Shown piece by piece: positions 1 through 9,791 of a DNA stretch of 25,541 nucleotides. The notes under the pieces were generated by a model. The model worked only from the letters and a program-made list of their open reading frames with translations, ran no database searches and was not told the DNA's origin. Source of the DNA: Sporisorium sorghi (lineage: Eukaryota; Basidiomycota; Ustilaginomycetes; Ustilaginales; Ustilaginaceae). The translations under genes and the position numbers were made by a program. The stretch covers positions 1 to 25,541 of the forward strand of contig JALCCG010000297.1 of the NCBI GenBank assembly GCA_023212695.1, written 5' to 3'. Within the stretch, counting starts at the first letter, position 1, and the number at the start of each line of letters is the position of its first letter.

Positions 1-73
<73 letters not shown>
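1..73. repeat. Poly-A run at left edge of window
   Basis: The first 73 bases are all A. The right edge of the window also ends in pure A (25471-25541). A window bounded on both sides by homopolymer is what an assembly broken at unresolved homopolymers would look like, although long A/T runs also occur inside the window and may be a real trait of this genome. Confidence 0.95.
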
Positions 74-74
<1 letters not shown>

Positions 75-255
75 CCATCCCAGCTCGCACGATACAGAGA
101 GCCGTTTGAGCGAAAGTCTCGTGATCGGCAGACGGCTTAAAATTTCGAGTTTGTTAGACCGAGTCAGCTTTGTTCTTGTCATTTCTTTTGATCTTCGAAA
201 TTTTGAGTTTTGGATGCGATTTTGTGGAAATCTTCTTGCGATTTTCCTTCTTTTC

Positions 256-292
<37 letters not shown>

Positions 293-486
293 TGTTCGGT
301 GCTTGCTTTTTCCCCCTTTTCCCCCCCCTCCCTTCTCTACCACATACCACACATCGCCAAACACAACAACAAAAAGAGAAAAAATCGCCGATAGTTAGTC
401 AATGCGTTTTTCCGGCTATTTTTTTTTGTCTTTTTTGTTTTTTTTTTTTTTTTTTTTGTTTTTTTTTTCTTTTTTTTTTTTTTTTT

Positions 487-519
<33 letters not shown>

Positions 520-582
520 TAGGTGGCCGGCCGCTGCTCATCCCCGCTTCTCACCACCATCCTCTCATCACACAGACTCAAC
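74..582 (+). promoter_or_regulatory. Upstream region of NHP2 with very long T tracts
   Basis: No gene is seen here. The stretch holds a pure run of 34 T (258-291), a C/A-rich patch (about 310-375), and a 100-base block that is almost all T with scattered G/C (419-518). The block ends in TTTTGTAG at 515-522, which has the form of a polypyrimidine tract plus 3' splice site, so a 5'UTR intron ending at 522 is possible; GTTAGT near 394 could be its donor. Open frames here encode only poly-Phe and poly-Lys and are not genes. Homopolymer lengths may be inexact because of sequencing error. Confidence 0.6.
419..518. repeat. 100-base T-rich low-complexity block
   Basis: Nearly uninterrupted T with a few single G or C bases. 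It lies 65 bases upstream of the NHP2 start codon. It could be the polypyrimidine tract of a 5'UTR intron, a nucleosome-excluding poly(dA:dT) promoter element, or an expanded homopolymer. Confidence 0.85.
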
Positions 583-1224
583 ATGGCCAAAGACGAATCC
601 AAAAAGGACAAAAAGTCCAAGCGCAAGTCCGAAGTCGCAGCCATGGATGTCGACGTGACCGAAGTCGAAGCCAGCCCATCCAAGAAGGACAAGAAGGAAA
701 AGAAGGAAAAGAAGGTCAAGGTCGAGGTGGATGTCGAAGCGGCAGGATCGGACGACGAGGATGCCACCGACGCAACGGCTGGTGTCGACATCAGCGAGAT
801 CGCTCAACCTCTCGCGCAGCCCAAGATGAGCAAGAAGCTGTTCAAGCTGACCAAAAAAGCGTCCAAGTCGCGCGGCCACGTCAAGCGCGGCGTCAAGGAG
901 GTCGTCAAGGCGCTCCGCAAGGGCGAGAAGGGCCTTGTTGTCTTGGCTGGCGACATCTCGCCCATCGACATTCTCTCTCACATTCCCGTGCTTTGCGAGG
1001 ACACCAGCAACCCATACATCTTCGTCAGCTCCAAGGAATCGCTCGGTGCAGCAAGCGCGACCAAGCGCCCAACCAGCTGCGTCATGATCGTCCCCGGCGG
1101 CGGCAAGAAGGCTGCGGCCAAGGGCAAGGACGCAACAAAGCCAAAGGAGGACTACTCGGACGACTACGCTAGCTTGCACAAGCAGGTCCAGTCCCTCAGC
1201 GACCAGGTCGCCATGGCTGTTTGA
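583..1224 (+). CDS. NHP2: H/ACA ribonucleoprotein subunit NHP2 (L7Ae family)
   Basis: 213 residues. Nhp2 is one of the four core proteins of H/ACA snoRNPs (with Cbf5/dyskerin, Nop10 and Gar1) and acts in the nucleolus in rRNA and snRNA pseudouridylation. The first 65 or so residues are a Lys- and Asp/Glu-rich low-complexity tail. The L7Ae/L30e/Gadd45 domain spans about residues 82-170, with the family-typical stretches RGVKEVVKALRKGEKGLVVL, LAGDISPID, HIPVLCED and the LGAA..KRPT segment. A further C-terminal Lys-rich and helical tail (171-213) is longer than in yeast Nhp2 (about 156 residues). ATG 583 is the only good start: the frame is open upstream to 523 but contains no ATG. The single exon is convergent with ATG11. 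SNU13 and ribosomal eL8 are relatives, but the sequence around the domain fits NHP2 best. Confidence 0.94.
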   Translation: MAKDESKKDKKSKRKSEVAAMDVDVTEVEASPSKKDKKEKKEKKVKVEVDVEAAGSDDEDATDATAGVDISEIAQPLAQPKMSKKLFKLTKKASKSRGHVKRGVKEVVKALRKGEKGLVVLAGDISPIDILSHIPVLCEDTSNPYIFVSSKESLGAASATKRPTSCVMIVPGGGKKAAAKGKDATKPKEDYSDDYASLHKQVQSLSDQVAMAV

Positions 1225-1565
1225 AAGCTTTCCGCATCCACTCTTCCTCCGACGACTGACTCGCTCGCTCGCCCAGCCTGCGAACGACGACCAACCCTTT
1301 TGCATTCTTTCTCTCTTGTTTTCTCTAAGCGCCTTCTCTCATCGTCTCTCCGTATCTTCTGTACATTAGCTCTTTCCGGTCACTCTGCCCTACGCGAATA
1401 CGACTATCCTTCTCGGCACATCCAAAACTGGCATTCATCCTCTCACAGCGCCTGGATCCGCTCTCAATTTGTGTGCAACTTGTCTTGCATATTCATACCT
1501 TGGAGGATGGTTCCTTGAACGGCAAACAGAAACGATCTTGTACGCGTTGCCGGGGAGAACATCCA
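1225..1565. other. Convergent 3' intergenic region, NHP2/ATG11
   Basis: This stretch of about 340 bases holds the 3' ends of two convergent genes. It is rich in CTCT/TTCT on the + strand. No ORF, RNA gene or clear terminator is seen. Confidence 0.6.
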
Positions 1566-4500
1566 TCACCGCTGCTGCGACGATCCCTGCTGGCCATGCA
1601 AGCGCTTCAGCATCCCCTCTGCGCTGTTGCCAGACACGTTCGAAAAGCCAGAAACACCTGAAACCGTCGACTCTGGCGTGCCTTTGTGCGTCTGCCTTTC
1701 CGAGCCTCCCTCGTGCATAGGCGCCACAGCCTGGAACAACGACGGACGCGACTGTGAATTGCGCCCTGAGCTGGCTTTGCCAACTGTCGCTGTTCCGCTC
1801 TCGTTGCTAATCGGTGCAAAGGGAGGCGCTTGTACCGCCTGCACAGCTGCCCCGGTGAAGCGGCCCAGCGTCTGGCTCAGGAACGATGGCTTCTGTGTTG
1901 ACGCGAGTGTTGGTCGGCTGGACGACGCTGTAGCACCGCTACTGGTCGTGCCAAAGCTCGGCGATCGCCAGACCTGTCTCGTTGCCGATGACGTCCCTGC
2001 CTCGTCAGATCGACCTTGACCAGCCGGCGACGAGGCTCGATCGGCAAGCGAGCCTGACGACGAGCCTGACGATGGGAAAGCACCCGGGATCGCGTGTGCC
2101 GTCGTCACGGCCGTCGTCGCAACTGACGTCGAAGACGAAGCTTGTCGACGATGGGCACCCGTTGGTCCGCTCGTGTCAAACACGATGCTTCGCCCGTTGA
2201 TGCGGATGCCTCCCGGCTGATTGCTTGCCGATGCCGTCGATGCTGACGATGTCGTGCGCTGCGAAGCCCTCGACACTGCATCGCTAGGCCAACGTTGAAC
2301 CTTGGGGGCGTCCTTTTTGTCTGTGTCACCGTCATCCGTCTGGTCTCCCCCATTGGTCGTCGCAGCCGCAGTGGAGCTGATGTACAGACTCGACTTGCGC
2401 CGCGCCTGTCCACGCCCCAATGTTCCCATCCCATCTCGATCCACCGGCAGCGATGCAGGTCCAGGCGACTGCGAAAACGGGTTCGAGACAGCAGTGTCCG
2501 ACAGATCAGAATGCACCGCTCTTGAAGTGCGGATCGCAATGCCTTCCGACCGACTCTGCGATGCAGGTGCAGACGTCACGCCACGGCCATCAAGTGATCC
2601 GGACTCCGGACTCTCGGTCCCTCCATGGCGTCGCAGCCCGGCACGACCAGAAGGCGAGCCAGTCTGTACCCGTCCTGCGCCTTCCAGCCGCCGCTTGTTG
2701 GGTGTGCGACCAAACGCAGGTGCAATCGTCGCGTGCTCGATCAGCGTTGACCGATGACTCGTTGAGCCCGTGGTGCTCGAAGCATCTCCATCATTGCCGT
2801 CACGGTGGCGAGCATCTGCTTCTTCTACGATGCCCGTGATGTTGCGCGATGGCCACTGTCCAGTATTGGCTGAAGCCGAAGAACTCGCTCTCCAGCGTCC
2901 GATTGCGCTTCCTACGCCGCCAGCTCCACCGCTGCTCAGTGCTCCCTCCGTACGGAAAGACGAGGCAGGAGAAGTGCTGCGTAAGGCGCGTGTAAGACCT
3001 GACGCTGACGTCGAAGAGCGCGGCTCCGTGGCATTAGCTAACTGTTGCATCTTGTCGCCTTTGTCAGCAGAAGCCAACGCCGACAGCACCGCTGCTGACC
3101 CGAGACGAGGCGAAGTATCGGGTGTTTGCATGGGAGGCGTCGACTGTTCGGCGACGTCCAGCTTGTCCGATCGCAGCGAAAACCCGCTTGTCTCTGCAGC
3201 GGGGTCAACATCCGGAACGACCGGCTCTACTTCCGTAGCTTTCGGTGTCATGCTTTCTTCAAGCTTGTCTGTTGTGCTCCCAAACTGCGAAGACGCGGCT
3301 CCGAGAGGCGCTGCTTCTCCAGACGCCGCCGCCTTCTTTTCGTCGGCAAGACCTTGAAGGCCGGTAACTGCACCTTCACTTCGGCTTCTGGGATGACTCG
3401 GCGACTCCCTCCTGTGCGAAGATCGAGTGTGGCCATTGCTGGCATCCGCGGGGCCCGCTACCCCGCCAATCACAGCGCACGAGCTCTTGCGGCTTCGCGG
3501 AGCAGGCGGCGCCGAGCTGTGGCCTCCATACGTCTCAACATCGAGCATAAAGAAGCGAACGCCTTCGGGAAGCTTGAAGGGATTGGGATCTTCATCAGAG
3601 TCCTCCTCATCCTCCTTGTTGCCCGCTTTGCCATCGCCGGCGACGGGGACTATCTTATTGTTGATGCTCGTGATGCGTGCCACAATCCATTCCTTTGTCC
3701 GCAGCTGCTCTGCCAAAGCGCCCTTGGCATTGAGGAAAAAGTGGGGGGCGCTGATGTTGAAGGCAGCCCACGGCTTGGGTGCCAGGTTCGAGCTGCGCGT
3801 CGGCAGGAAGAGCGCCAAGTCGCCGACCTGGAAGTTCTTGAATGCAATCTTCTCCTTGGCAGCGTTATTGGCCTTGTTGGCTTTCTCGTTGGCCGACTTG
3901 TAGGCCTTTTGCCACTTGCGCAGAACACCGGTGAGCGAGTCGAACTTGCCCTTGACTTCGTCGTACATCTCGGACACGTCAAACGCCCGCAGCGCTTCGA
4001 GCGTAGTTTCCAAGGTGGCGCCCTCGGCCTCGGCATCGAAGGCATCCAATGCAGCCTGACGCTGCGATTCGGACAGCTCAGATACAGACAGGCTGCCTGT
4101 CGATGCAGCGATAGCACGCTGCGCCGCAGCGGCTGCACCAGATGTCGAGGCCGCCAACGCCGCATAGTTCTTGTCGGTGGGCTGTGCCGTACTCGAAGAC
4201 GACGCCTGACGAGACGAAGAGTGCGTTGGCATAGCTCGCACCGTTCTGCGCAGCAAGCTCGTCTTGGCCAGTAGGCCACGTGTGCGCTCGAGAAGTTGCT
4301 GTCGACTCGCTTCCACCTCCCTGCGCGCTGCTTCCGCCTCGTCGGCGAGTTCTTTTGCGTGCTCCATCTCCTTGACGATCTCCTCGTGCGCAACATCAGC
4401 TGCTTTGAGCTGGCCACGTAGTAGCTCGATGGCCTCGCGGTCCGGGATGCGACTCTCTTCGGCTCGTGTGGCGATAGCCGCCTGCTTTTCGAGCAGCTTC

Positions 4501-7097
4501 TCCTTGGCGTCCAAGTCAGCCTTGAGTGCGCGCACCTTTTCTTCCAAGATGGCGCGGTCGCCATCTGCTTCAGCACGGTACGACCGAATCTGCCGCTCTT
4601 TGGCCGCCTCGACCTCGGCTGCTGCTTCTCGCGCTTTTGCTGCCTCGGCGTGCGCATTCGAGAGCTGCTCGGTCAGCTCATCGATTCGAGCCTGAGCTGT
4701 GCGCAGTTCTCCCTCAGCACTGGAGCCCTCGCTGAGCAGCGCTTCGATGCGGTTGCTGGCATCCATGCGCGCGCTCTTGGCTTCTTCGAGCTCGACGTGC
4801 AGCTCGTGGGCCTGTGCTTCCAGTTCAGCAACACGGTCGGCCTCTTCCATGGCTTCTTGCCTGGCTTCGGCTTCGCTTCGATGGCTCTGCTCTAGATCTC
4901 TACGCAGCTGATTGACTTCGTCGACCATGTTGAGACGACGCTCCCTCTCAAGCTCGAGATCGGCTGCCAAGGTGTCGATGTGACGCTGCGTTTGGCGCTT
5001 TTCCGCTTCCAGCTTGTATACGTCGGCCTTGCCTGATTCTACCTTGCGCCTCAGGCTCTCGATCTCAGCTTTGAGGCCATCCATGCGCGTCTCGTTCTCG
5101 GCTTGCAGCGTCCTCTCTGCTTGCTCTTGAGCAGACTTGGCGGCAGCGAGCTCGGCTCGAAGCTGCGCCAGCTCCTGATCGTTGGCGGCGGCAAGCGATG
5201 CAGTGAGGCGCTGACGGCGTCGTAGCCTCTTCCTCGCTCGGATCGAGGTGTCGGATCCACTCTCATCGCCCTCCTCGTCCGAAGCCTCCTCGTTGTCGTC
5301 GTCACGATCTAGCAGCTGATTATTGACAAGATGGATGAACTCATCGTCCAAGTCTTGCAGTGCTGCAGCGAGTGCTTGCAGTGCCGCCTTGACCTCTGGG
5401 ATCGGACTGTCCGCACCCGCCTCGACGCCGTCAGACTCTTCGCGCAACCTCTGGTCGACCTGATCGAGCAGCTCGTAGAGCGCTTGCAAGTCGGTGAGGC
5501 CGAGGTCGGCCATGCCTTGGCTGCTGACGCGTGGTGTGGTGATCTCGAGACTTGGCGGCTTGTCGTCCATACCCTTGACCTCCCAGGGCAAGAGCAAAGA
5601 CACGTCGGTGCGATAGAACTGCCTACGCTTCCACTCTGAAGCCGAGACTTTGGCCATGAGCTCGGCGAGCGACTGGGATTTGCCAAGAAAGTGTTTGGCA
5701 AACTCGCGTCGTCTCACGACTTCGACGACAGTAGCACCGTAGGCCCAGAGCATGTTCTTGAGGCGATGGAGATGCTTGAAGCCATCGAGCTTGTTGGAGT
5801 GCAGGTCGGCATCGACGGCGGCGAGCAGGGAGCCGGTCTCGGTGAACTCGGACTGGACGCCCGAAATGTCGATGAGCAGATGAAGGCTTCGCTCGAGGAT
5901 ATCGTTGCGATCCTGTGTCAAGCGCTGGACGCCCTCGCGCACCACGTCGTCGAGCAGCATGAGCTCGTTGGCGCTGCGAGCGATCTCGTCAAAGGTTTCT
6001 GCGTCGATCTTATCGGCTACAGGCCAGCCTTGCGAATCTGGCGAGCAGGTCGAGTGGATGAACCCATGGAGTTGTCGTGTGCGGGCTTCGGCCTCGACGA
6101 CGCGCTGATACGTCTCACCGGCTACATCTGGTGTTGTCGATTCGACTTCTTCTGAAAGACCCAGCGTATCGTTCCGAACGAGCGAGAGATCCGAGTCGAT
6201 GCGCTCGATTCGTTCGCGGAGCTCGGTGTAGACGCGATTGCAGGCATCTGCGACAGCGCTCATCTTGGACTTGCTGATGTAGTCGCCGAGAGTGCGATGT
6301 TTGGGCTTGGCCACGGCGGACTGGCCGTTGGTGTTGCCGTTCTGTGTCGAGGTGGAGGAGGCGGCCGCGTTGGCCATCTGTGCGCTGGTAGATTGGAGGC
6401 GAGGATGAATGGACACCATGGCGAGGATGCGCAGGTCGCGTTCATAGCCCTGCAAGAGGCTTTGCATCCTCTTGAGCTCCTTTTGAGCAACATCGTCGAT
6501 GAGGGCCTTTGCGCCCTTTTCGATGTTGTCGGCATGATCGCGGAGGTTGGCCAACGCCACTTGGAGACTGCGAGCGATGAGAGTGATGCGTTCGAGCAGG
6601 TCGCGGCAGGTATGTTCGTGAGTTGCAACGAGGGCGGCTATTTGGGCTGACCATGCCACAAGTGCTTCAAGGGACTTGGGTGTGGGGGGGAACGGGAGCT
6701 CGGCATCGGGGATGGTCGGCACGGGCTCGAGAACGGTGTGTTCGGCCAGCTCAGCGGCGAGTTCTGTGGGGTCGGTGTAGAGGAACTCGCGGTTGTAGAC
6801 GAAGAACTCGTGATTTTGTGATTCGCTTTGTGCATCTTGTTGGGTAGATGAAGAAGGATGTGGGTGAGCGACGGTCGTAGATGCAGATGCCGAGGGGGAA
6901 GTGGCAGTTTGGTGGATGATGCGATCGAGCAGTTCCTGTTTGAGCTGGCTGCCGTCTGAGGTCATACAGATAATGGCATCGGAAGGAATCTCTGTGGCGA
7001 GAGAAAGGCAGTCGAGCAGGTCATCGAGCGAAGCAAACTGCGAGAGCGGCTGATTGACTACGATGGAGCGACCATCGTAGGCTCTTATGACTCGCAT
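1566..7097 (-). CDS. ATG11: Autophagy-related protein 11 (Atg11, RB1CC1/FIP200-like scaffold)
   Basis: A single exon encoding 1843 residues from the ATG at 7097, which gives the family-like N-terminus MRVIRAYDGRSI. An in-frame ATG at 7142 adds 15 Pro-rich residues and is less likely. Atg11 gathers the Atg1 kinase machinery and cargo receptors for selective autophagy such as mitophagy and pexophagy. Visible order: ubiquitin-like N-terminal fold (about 1-85); helical Atg17-like region (about 130-590); acidic patch (about 600-620); long coiled coil (about 635-950) rich in Glu, Ala, Arg and Lys; and the conserved C-terminal 'claw' domain (about 1089-1192), with FQVGDLALFLPTR, PWAAFNISAPHFFL, EWIVARI and a closing FMLDVETYGG. 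After the claw, where yeast Atg11 and FIP200 end, there are another ~651 residues of Ser/Thr/Ala/Gly-rich, apparently disordered sequence (1193-1843). Family assignment is firm from the claw and domain order. Confidence 0.92.
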   Translation of the reverse strand: MRVIRAYDGRSIVVNQPLSQFASLDDLLDCLSLATEIPSDAIICMTSDGSQLKQELLDRIIHQTATSPSASASTTVAHPHPSSSTQQDAQSESQNHEFFVYNREFLYTDPTELAAELAEHTVLEPVPTIPDAELPFPPTPKSLEALVAWSAQIAALVATHEHTCRDLLERITLIARSLQVALANLRDHADNIEKGAKALIDDVAQKELKRMQSLLQGYERDLRILAMVSIHPRLQSTSAQMANAAASSTSTQNGNTNGQSAVAKPKHRTLGDYISKSKMSAVADACNRVYTELRERIERIDSDLSLVRNDTLGLSEEVESTTPDVAGETYQRVVEAEARTRQLHGFIHSTCSPDSQGWPVADKIDAETFDEIARSANELMLLDDVVREGVQRLTQDRNDILERSLHLLIDISGVQSEFTETGSLLAAVDADLHSNKLDGFKHLHRLKNMLWAYGATVVEVVRRREFAKHFLGKSQSLAELMAKVSASEWKRRQFYRTDVSLLLPWEVKGMDDKPPSLEITTPRVSSQGMADLGLTDLQALYELLDQVDQRLREESDGVEAGADSPIPEVKAALQALAAALQDLDDEFIHLVNNQLLDRDDDNEEASDEEGDESGSDTSIRARKRLRRRQRLTASLAAANDQELAQLRAELAAAKSAQEQAERTLQAENETRMDGLKAEIESLRRKVESGKADVYKLEAEKRQTQRHIDTLAADLELERERRLNMVDEVNQLRRDLEQSHRSEAEARQEAMEEADRVAELEAQAHELHVELEEAKSARMDASNRIEALLSEGSSAEGELRTAQARIDELTEQLSNAHAEAAKAREAAAEVEAAKERQIRSYRAEADGDRAILEEKVRALKADLDAKEKLLEKQAAIATRAEESRIPDREAIELLRGQLKAADVAHEEIVKEMEHAKELADEAEAARREVEASRQQLLERTRGLLAKTSLLRRTVRAMPTHSSSRQASSSSTAQPTDKNYAALAASTSGAAAAAQRAIAASTGSLSVSELSESQRQAALDAFDAEAEGATLETTLEALRAFDVSEMYDEVKGKFDSLTGVLRKWQKAYKSANEKANKANNAAKEKIAFKNFQVGDLALFLPTRSSNLAPKPWAAFNISAPHFFLNAKGALAEQLRTKEWIVARITSINNKIVPVAGDGKAGNKEDEEDSDEDPNPFKLPEGVRFFMLDVETYGGHSSAPPAPRSRKSSCAVIGGVAGPADASNGHTRSSHRRESPSHPRSRSEGAVTGLQGLADEKKAAASGEAAPLGAASSQFGSTTDKLEESMTPKATEVEPVVPDVDPAAETSGFSLRSDKLDVAEQSTPPMQTPDTSPRLGSAAVLSALASADKGDKMQQLANATEPRSSTSASGLTRALRSTSPASSFRTEGALSSGGAGGVGSAIGRWRASSSASANTGQWPSRNITGIVEEADARHRDGNDGDASSTTGSTSHRSTLIEHATIAPAFGRTPNKRRLEGAGRVQTGSPSGRAGLRRHGGTESPESGSLDGRGVTSAPASQSRSEGIAIRTSRAVHSDLSDTAVSNPFSQSPGPASLPVDRDGMGTLGRGQARRKSSLYISSTAAATTNGGDQTDDGDTDKKDAPKVQRWPSDAVSRASQRTTSSASTASASNQPGGIRINGRSIVFDTSGPTGAHRRQASSSTSVATTAVTTAHAIPGAFPSSGSSSGSLADRASSPAGQGRSDEAGTSSATRQVWRSPSFGTTSSGATASSSRPTLASTQKPSFLSQTLGRFTGAAVQAVQAPPFAPISNESGTATVGKASSGRNSQSRPSLFQAVAPMHEGGSERQTHKGTPESTVSGVSGFSNVSGNSAEGMLKRLHGQQGSSQQR

Positions 7098-7689
7098 GAT
7101 GGGCGGCGGCGGCGGGTTCGTACAGCTGGAAGAGCCCAGCAAGAGCGCATCAGCCCTGCGATGCCAGCCAGGATGCCGTTGAGAGCTCGATTCCGTTTAC
7201 GAGCAAGTCCGTTGAGTAGCAGCGAGATGATGTTGGTGGTGGTTGTGTTGAAAAAGACGAGGACCCTGACGCGCCTTTTGTGCCGAGTGGAGGCGGTCCA
7301 TGCATCAACAGAGCAACACGCAACGAATCTAACATGCAGAAACCCGCGCCAAAATTTCGAAGTTGCTCAGCCACGACTCGGCCATTGAAAGGACAATGTC
7401 GACGGCGCTTGCAATACTCATTGCACATCTCAAACACTCAAAGCACACACAGTATACAAACGCTCGGAAGGAGATGGTACGGAAAAGCACGAGTTAGATT
7501 AGAACCTAAAGCATGGCATTTTGGGGGGGAGGATCAAACACGAGGTGCGATGAATGAACGGAGGATACTACAGCGCATCAGCACGAGAACGGTTGGATGA
7601 CGAGTCAATGAAGACTGCCGCCGTTGTGCCATACCTACACCACTGCTTGCAGCAAGACAGATGGGCAAAATGGCTCGAAGAGAACCATC
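7098..7689. other. Intergenic region between ATG11 5' end and RPL10 3' end
   Basis: About 590 bases between two minus-strand genes. It should hold the ATG11 promoter and 5'UTR and the RPL10 3'UTR. Open frames here are short and match nothing I recognise. No RNA gene or repeat is seen. Confidence 0.5.
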
Positions 7690-8826
7690 TTACTTCTGGG
7701 CGGCAACACGGGCCTGGAGGCGCAGGTTCTGCTCGAGGGGACCGTGGTTGTTGATGTACTGCAGGTAGCAGCCGTCCTTGAGGATGCGGTTCGACTCCTT
7801 GGCCTCGGCGTACTGCTCGCGGTTCATGTTGGTGAAACCCCACTTCTTCGAGATGATGATCTTCTGGCGACCGGCGAACTTGTATCGCGATCGGCGCAGG
7901 GCCTCGAGAACGACGGCCTTGTTGCTGTCACGAGTGCGCACCGAGAGCAGGATCTGGCCAATGTTGACACGGGCAACAGTGTCGTAGGGCTTGCCGTAAG
8001 CACCACGCATCCCGGTCTGGAGCCTATCGGCACCAGCGCACGAAAGCATCTTGTTGATACGGATGACGTGGAAGGGGTGGACACGCACACGCAGGTGGAA
8101 CGAATCCTTGCCCGACGTCTTGGTGATGTACTTGTTGGCACAGATACGGGCAGCCTCTAGAGCCTCCGAGGTGATCTGCTGGTGCTCGTCGCAGACGAGG
8201 TGGGCGCAGAAGGGGAAGTCATCGACGGAAGCCTTCTTACGGCCAAGATCATAGATGCGGATCTGTGTAGAGTGTTGAGTGGAAGCGATTGACGAGGGAA
8301 AGTCAGTTTGCGATGTCGAAAGATGAGGGATGCGAACGAGAACGTCCAGCATCCCTTTGACAGCAGACGGATCCAATGTGCCAGTCGTGCTCCTCCTGCA
8401 ACATTCCTGCAATGTCATTGATGGGTCGACTTTGATCTCAACACCTCCAGAGATCACAATGCCGTACAATGAACGGATCAATGTCACCAATTGCAACATT
8501 AATGACGACGTCGCCCTGTCCTTTGCTGATCCTGCGTCCCAGCATGTTGCATTTGAGTGTCAATGCCGAGTGTGCGCTGCGTGCCGTTGTGATAAAGCTC
8601 TTGATGTGGTTCCTGCTGGTGTCCCCTCTGTTTCCGACATCTGCTGTCCTTTTCGAGCTGTTGATTCCTCCTTTGCCCGACGGATTGCTGACTGATACAG
8701 TTGGATCGTCTATGCTGCTGATGAAGGCAAACTTACCTTGGGGTCGGGCACACCACGGTTGTACCTCGACTTGGGGAACGGCTTGTTCTTGCAGTATCGG
8801 TAGCAGCGGGCAGGTCGTCGTCCCAT
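7690..8826 (-). CDS. RPL10: 60S ribosomal protein L10 (uL16), one coding intron
   Basis: Two exons, 8826-8737 (30 codons) and 8262-7690, give a 220-residue protein, the usual length for eukaryotic uL16. It is a late-joining 60S protein near the peptidyl-transferase centre and P-site loop. Exon 1 encodes [20 protein letters not shown] and ends VPDPK. The donor is GTAAGT at 8736 and the acceptor ACACAG ends at 8263. Exon 2 resumes [19 protein letters not shown] in phase 0, exactly as in the family. Other hallmarks are [29 protein letters not shown] and the KWGFT segment. The intron is 474 bases, long for this gene-dense window, with CTGAC about 45 bases before the acceptor as likely branch site. 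A second intron probably lies in the 5'UTR. Confidence 0.97.
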
Positions 8827-8834
8827 CTTGAATA

Positions 8835-9029
8835 CTGATGAGGTGGAGAGAGGTCGAATTGGCGGTGGATGGTAAAAGGTCGAAGAGGGTACAAAGTCAA
8901 TCGCTGCTGCAAATTGGCTGAAGAGAGGTGCGCCGGGATCGTGCAAAGAAGCGGTTGCTCGGTATATGTATGTATAGCGTGCTGATGCTGCTGTTGCTGA
9001 GAGTGGCGTGGTTGTCGGCGATAACTTAC
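8835..9029 (-). other. Probable 5'UTR intron of RPL10
   Basis: On the minus strand a consensus donor GTAAGT follows AAGAAAG at 9030/9029. A pyrimidine-rich stretch ending CATCAG at 8835 lies eight bases before the RPL10 ATG. GATTGAC, about 70 bases upstream of the acceptor, could be the branch site. The 195-base intron would hold no coding sequence. This is inferred from splice signals only. Confidence 0.65.
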
Positions 9030-9791
9030 CTTTCTTGAAGGGGTGATGAGTGGGTGGAGGAAGAGAGGTTGGAGGCCTGGAAGCGATTCGACAGTGGCAA
9101 CCACACTCAGCTCGTCAGTCTCTTTGGCTCTCGAACTGAGCACTCGACGGATACAGGCGCTGCTGCCTCGTTTTGTTTTGTTTTTTTTTTTTTTTTTTTT
9201 TTTGTTTGCACTTTGTCTTGTCTCTCGATGGCGTGCCTTTGTGACTGTGACCTGCGACTGCGCCCGCGGGCTTGCTCTCTGCGCTCTGCAAGCGAGAAAT
9301 GACTCCAACCAGGGTCACCGCCTCGTCTCTCTCTCTCTCTCTTATCCCCGACCGTGACTCGAGCACGGCAATGTATCGACGCAGAGACTGATCTGCTGCC
9401 ACGCTTGTGCCGAGTGACCAAAATTGCATCGGCGAGCGAGGCTGCACGTGACTCCGGCCGCCAGAACTGCAAAACATCTTATATCGAGCTCAAAATTTGT
9501 ATTTCTCCATTTCAACAGTTGTATTCCTCGTCTCGACTTGAACCTGACAAGGACACGAAATCGGCAGCAGAGCGCAGTCTGTCTCAACTCGGCCAGCGTC
9601 AAGCAAGAGAGACTTCTGCGAGGCATAACACGGCTGGCCAGACCGAAATTTCAGACTGCCCATCCGCAGCCACAAGATTTGGCAATGAGAGCGAGTGAGA
9701 GAGAGAGACAAAGACTTGGCTGCTGTCTGCGAGACGGAGCGTTAGAGAGAGCGTTCAGCGCAAGTTGAGAGAATTCGAGATTGAGGTCGAC
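9030..9791. promoter_or_regulatory. RPL10 upstream region
   Basis: Likely RPL10 promoter and 5' leader (minus strand), plus further upstream DNA. It contains a run of 23 T (9181-9203) and a CT-repeat patch (about 9328-9346). Open frames on both strands are low-complexity and show no conserved domain. Confidence 0.45.

Noticed and set aside
568..1305. 245-codon minus-strand frame across NHP2
   Set aside because: Shadow of the NHP2 coding sequence; Leu/Val-rich with no domain.
3126..4274. 382-codon plus-strand frame inside ATG11
   Set aside because: Antisense shadow of ATG11 with Arg/Leu/Ser-biased content and no domain.
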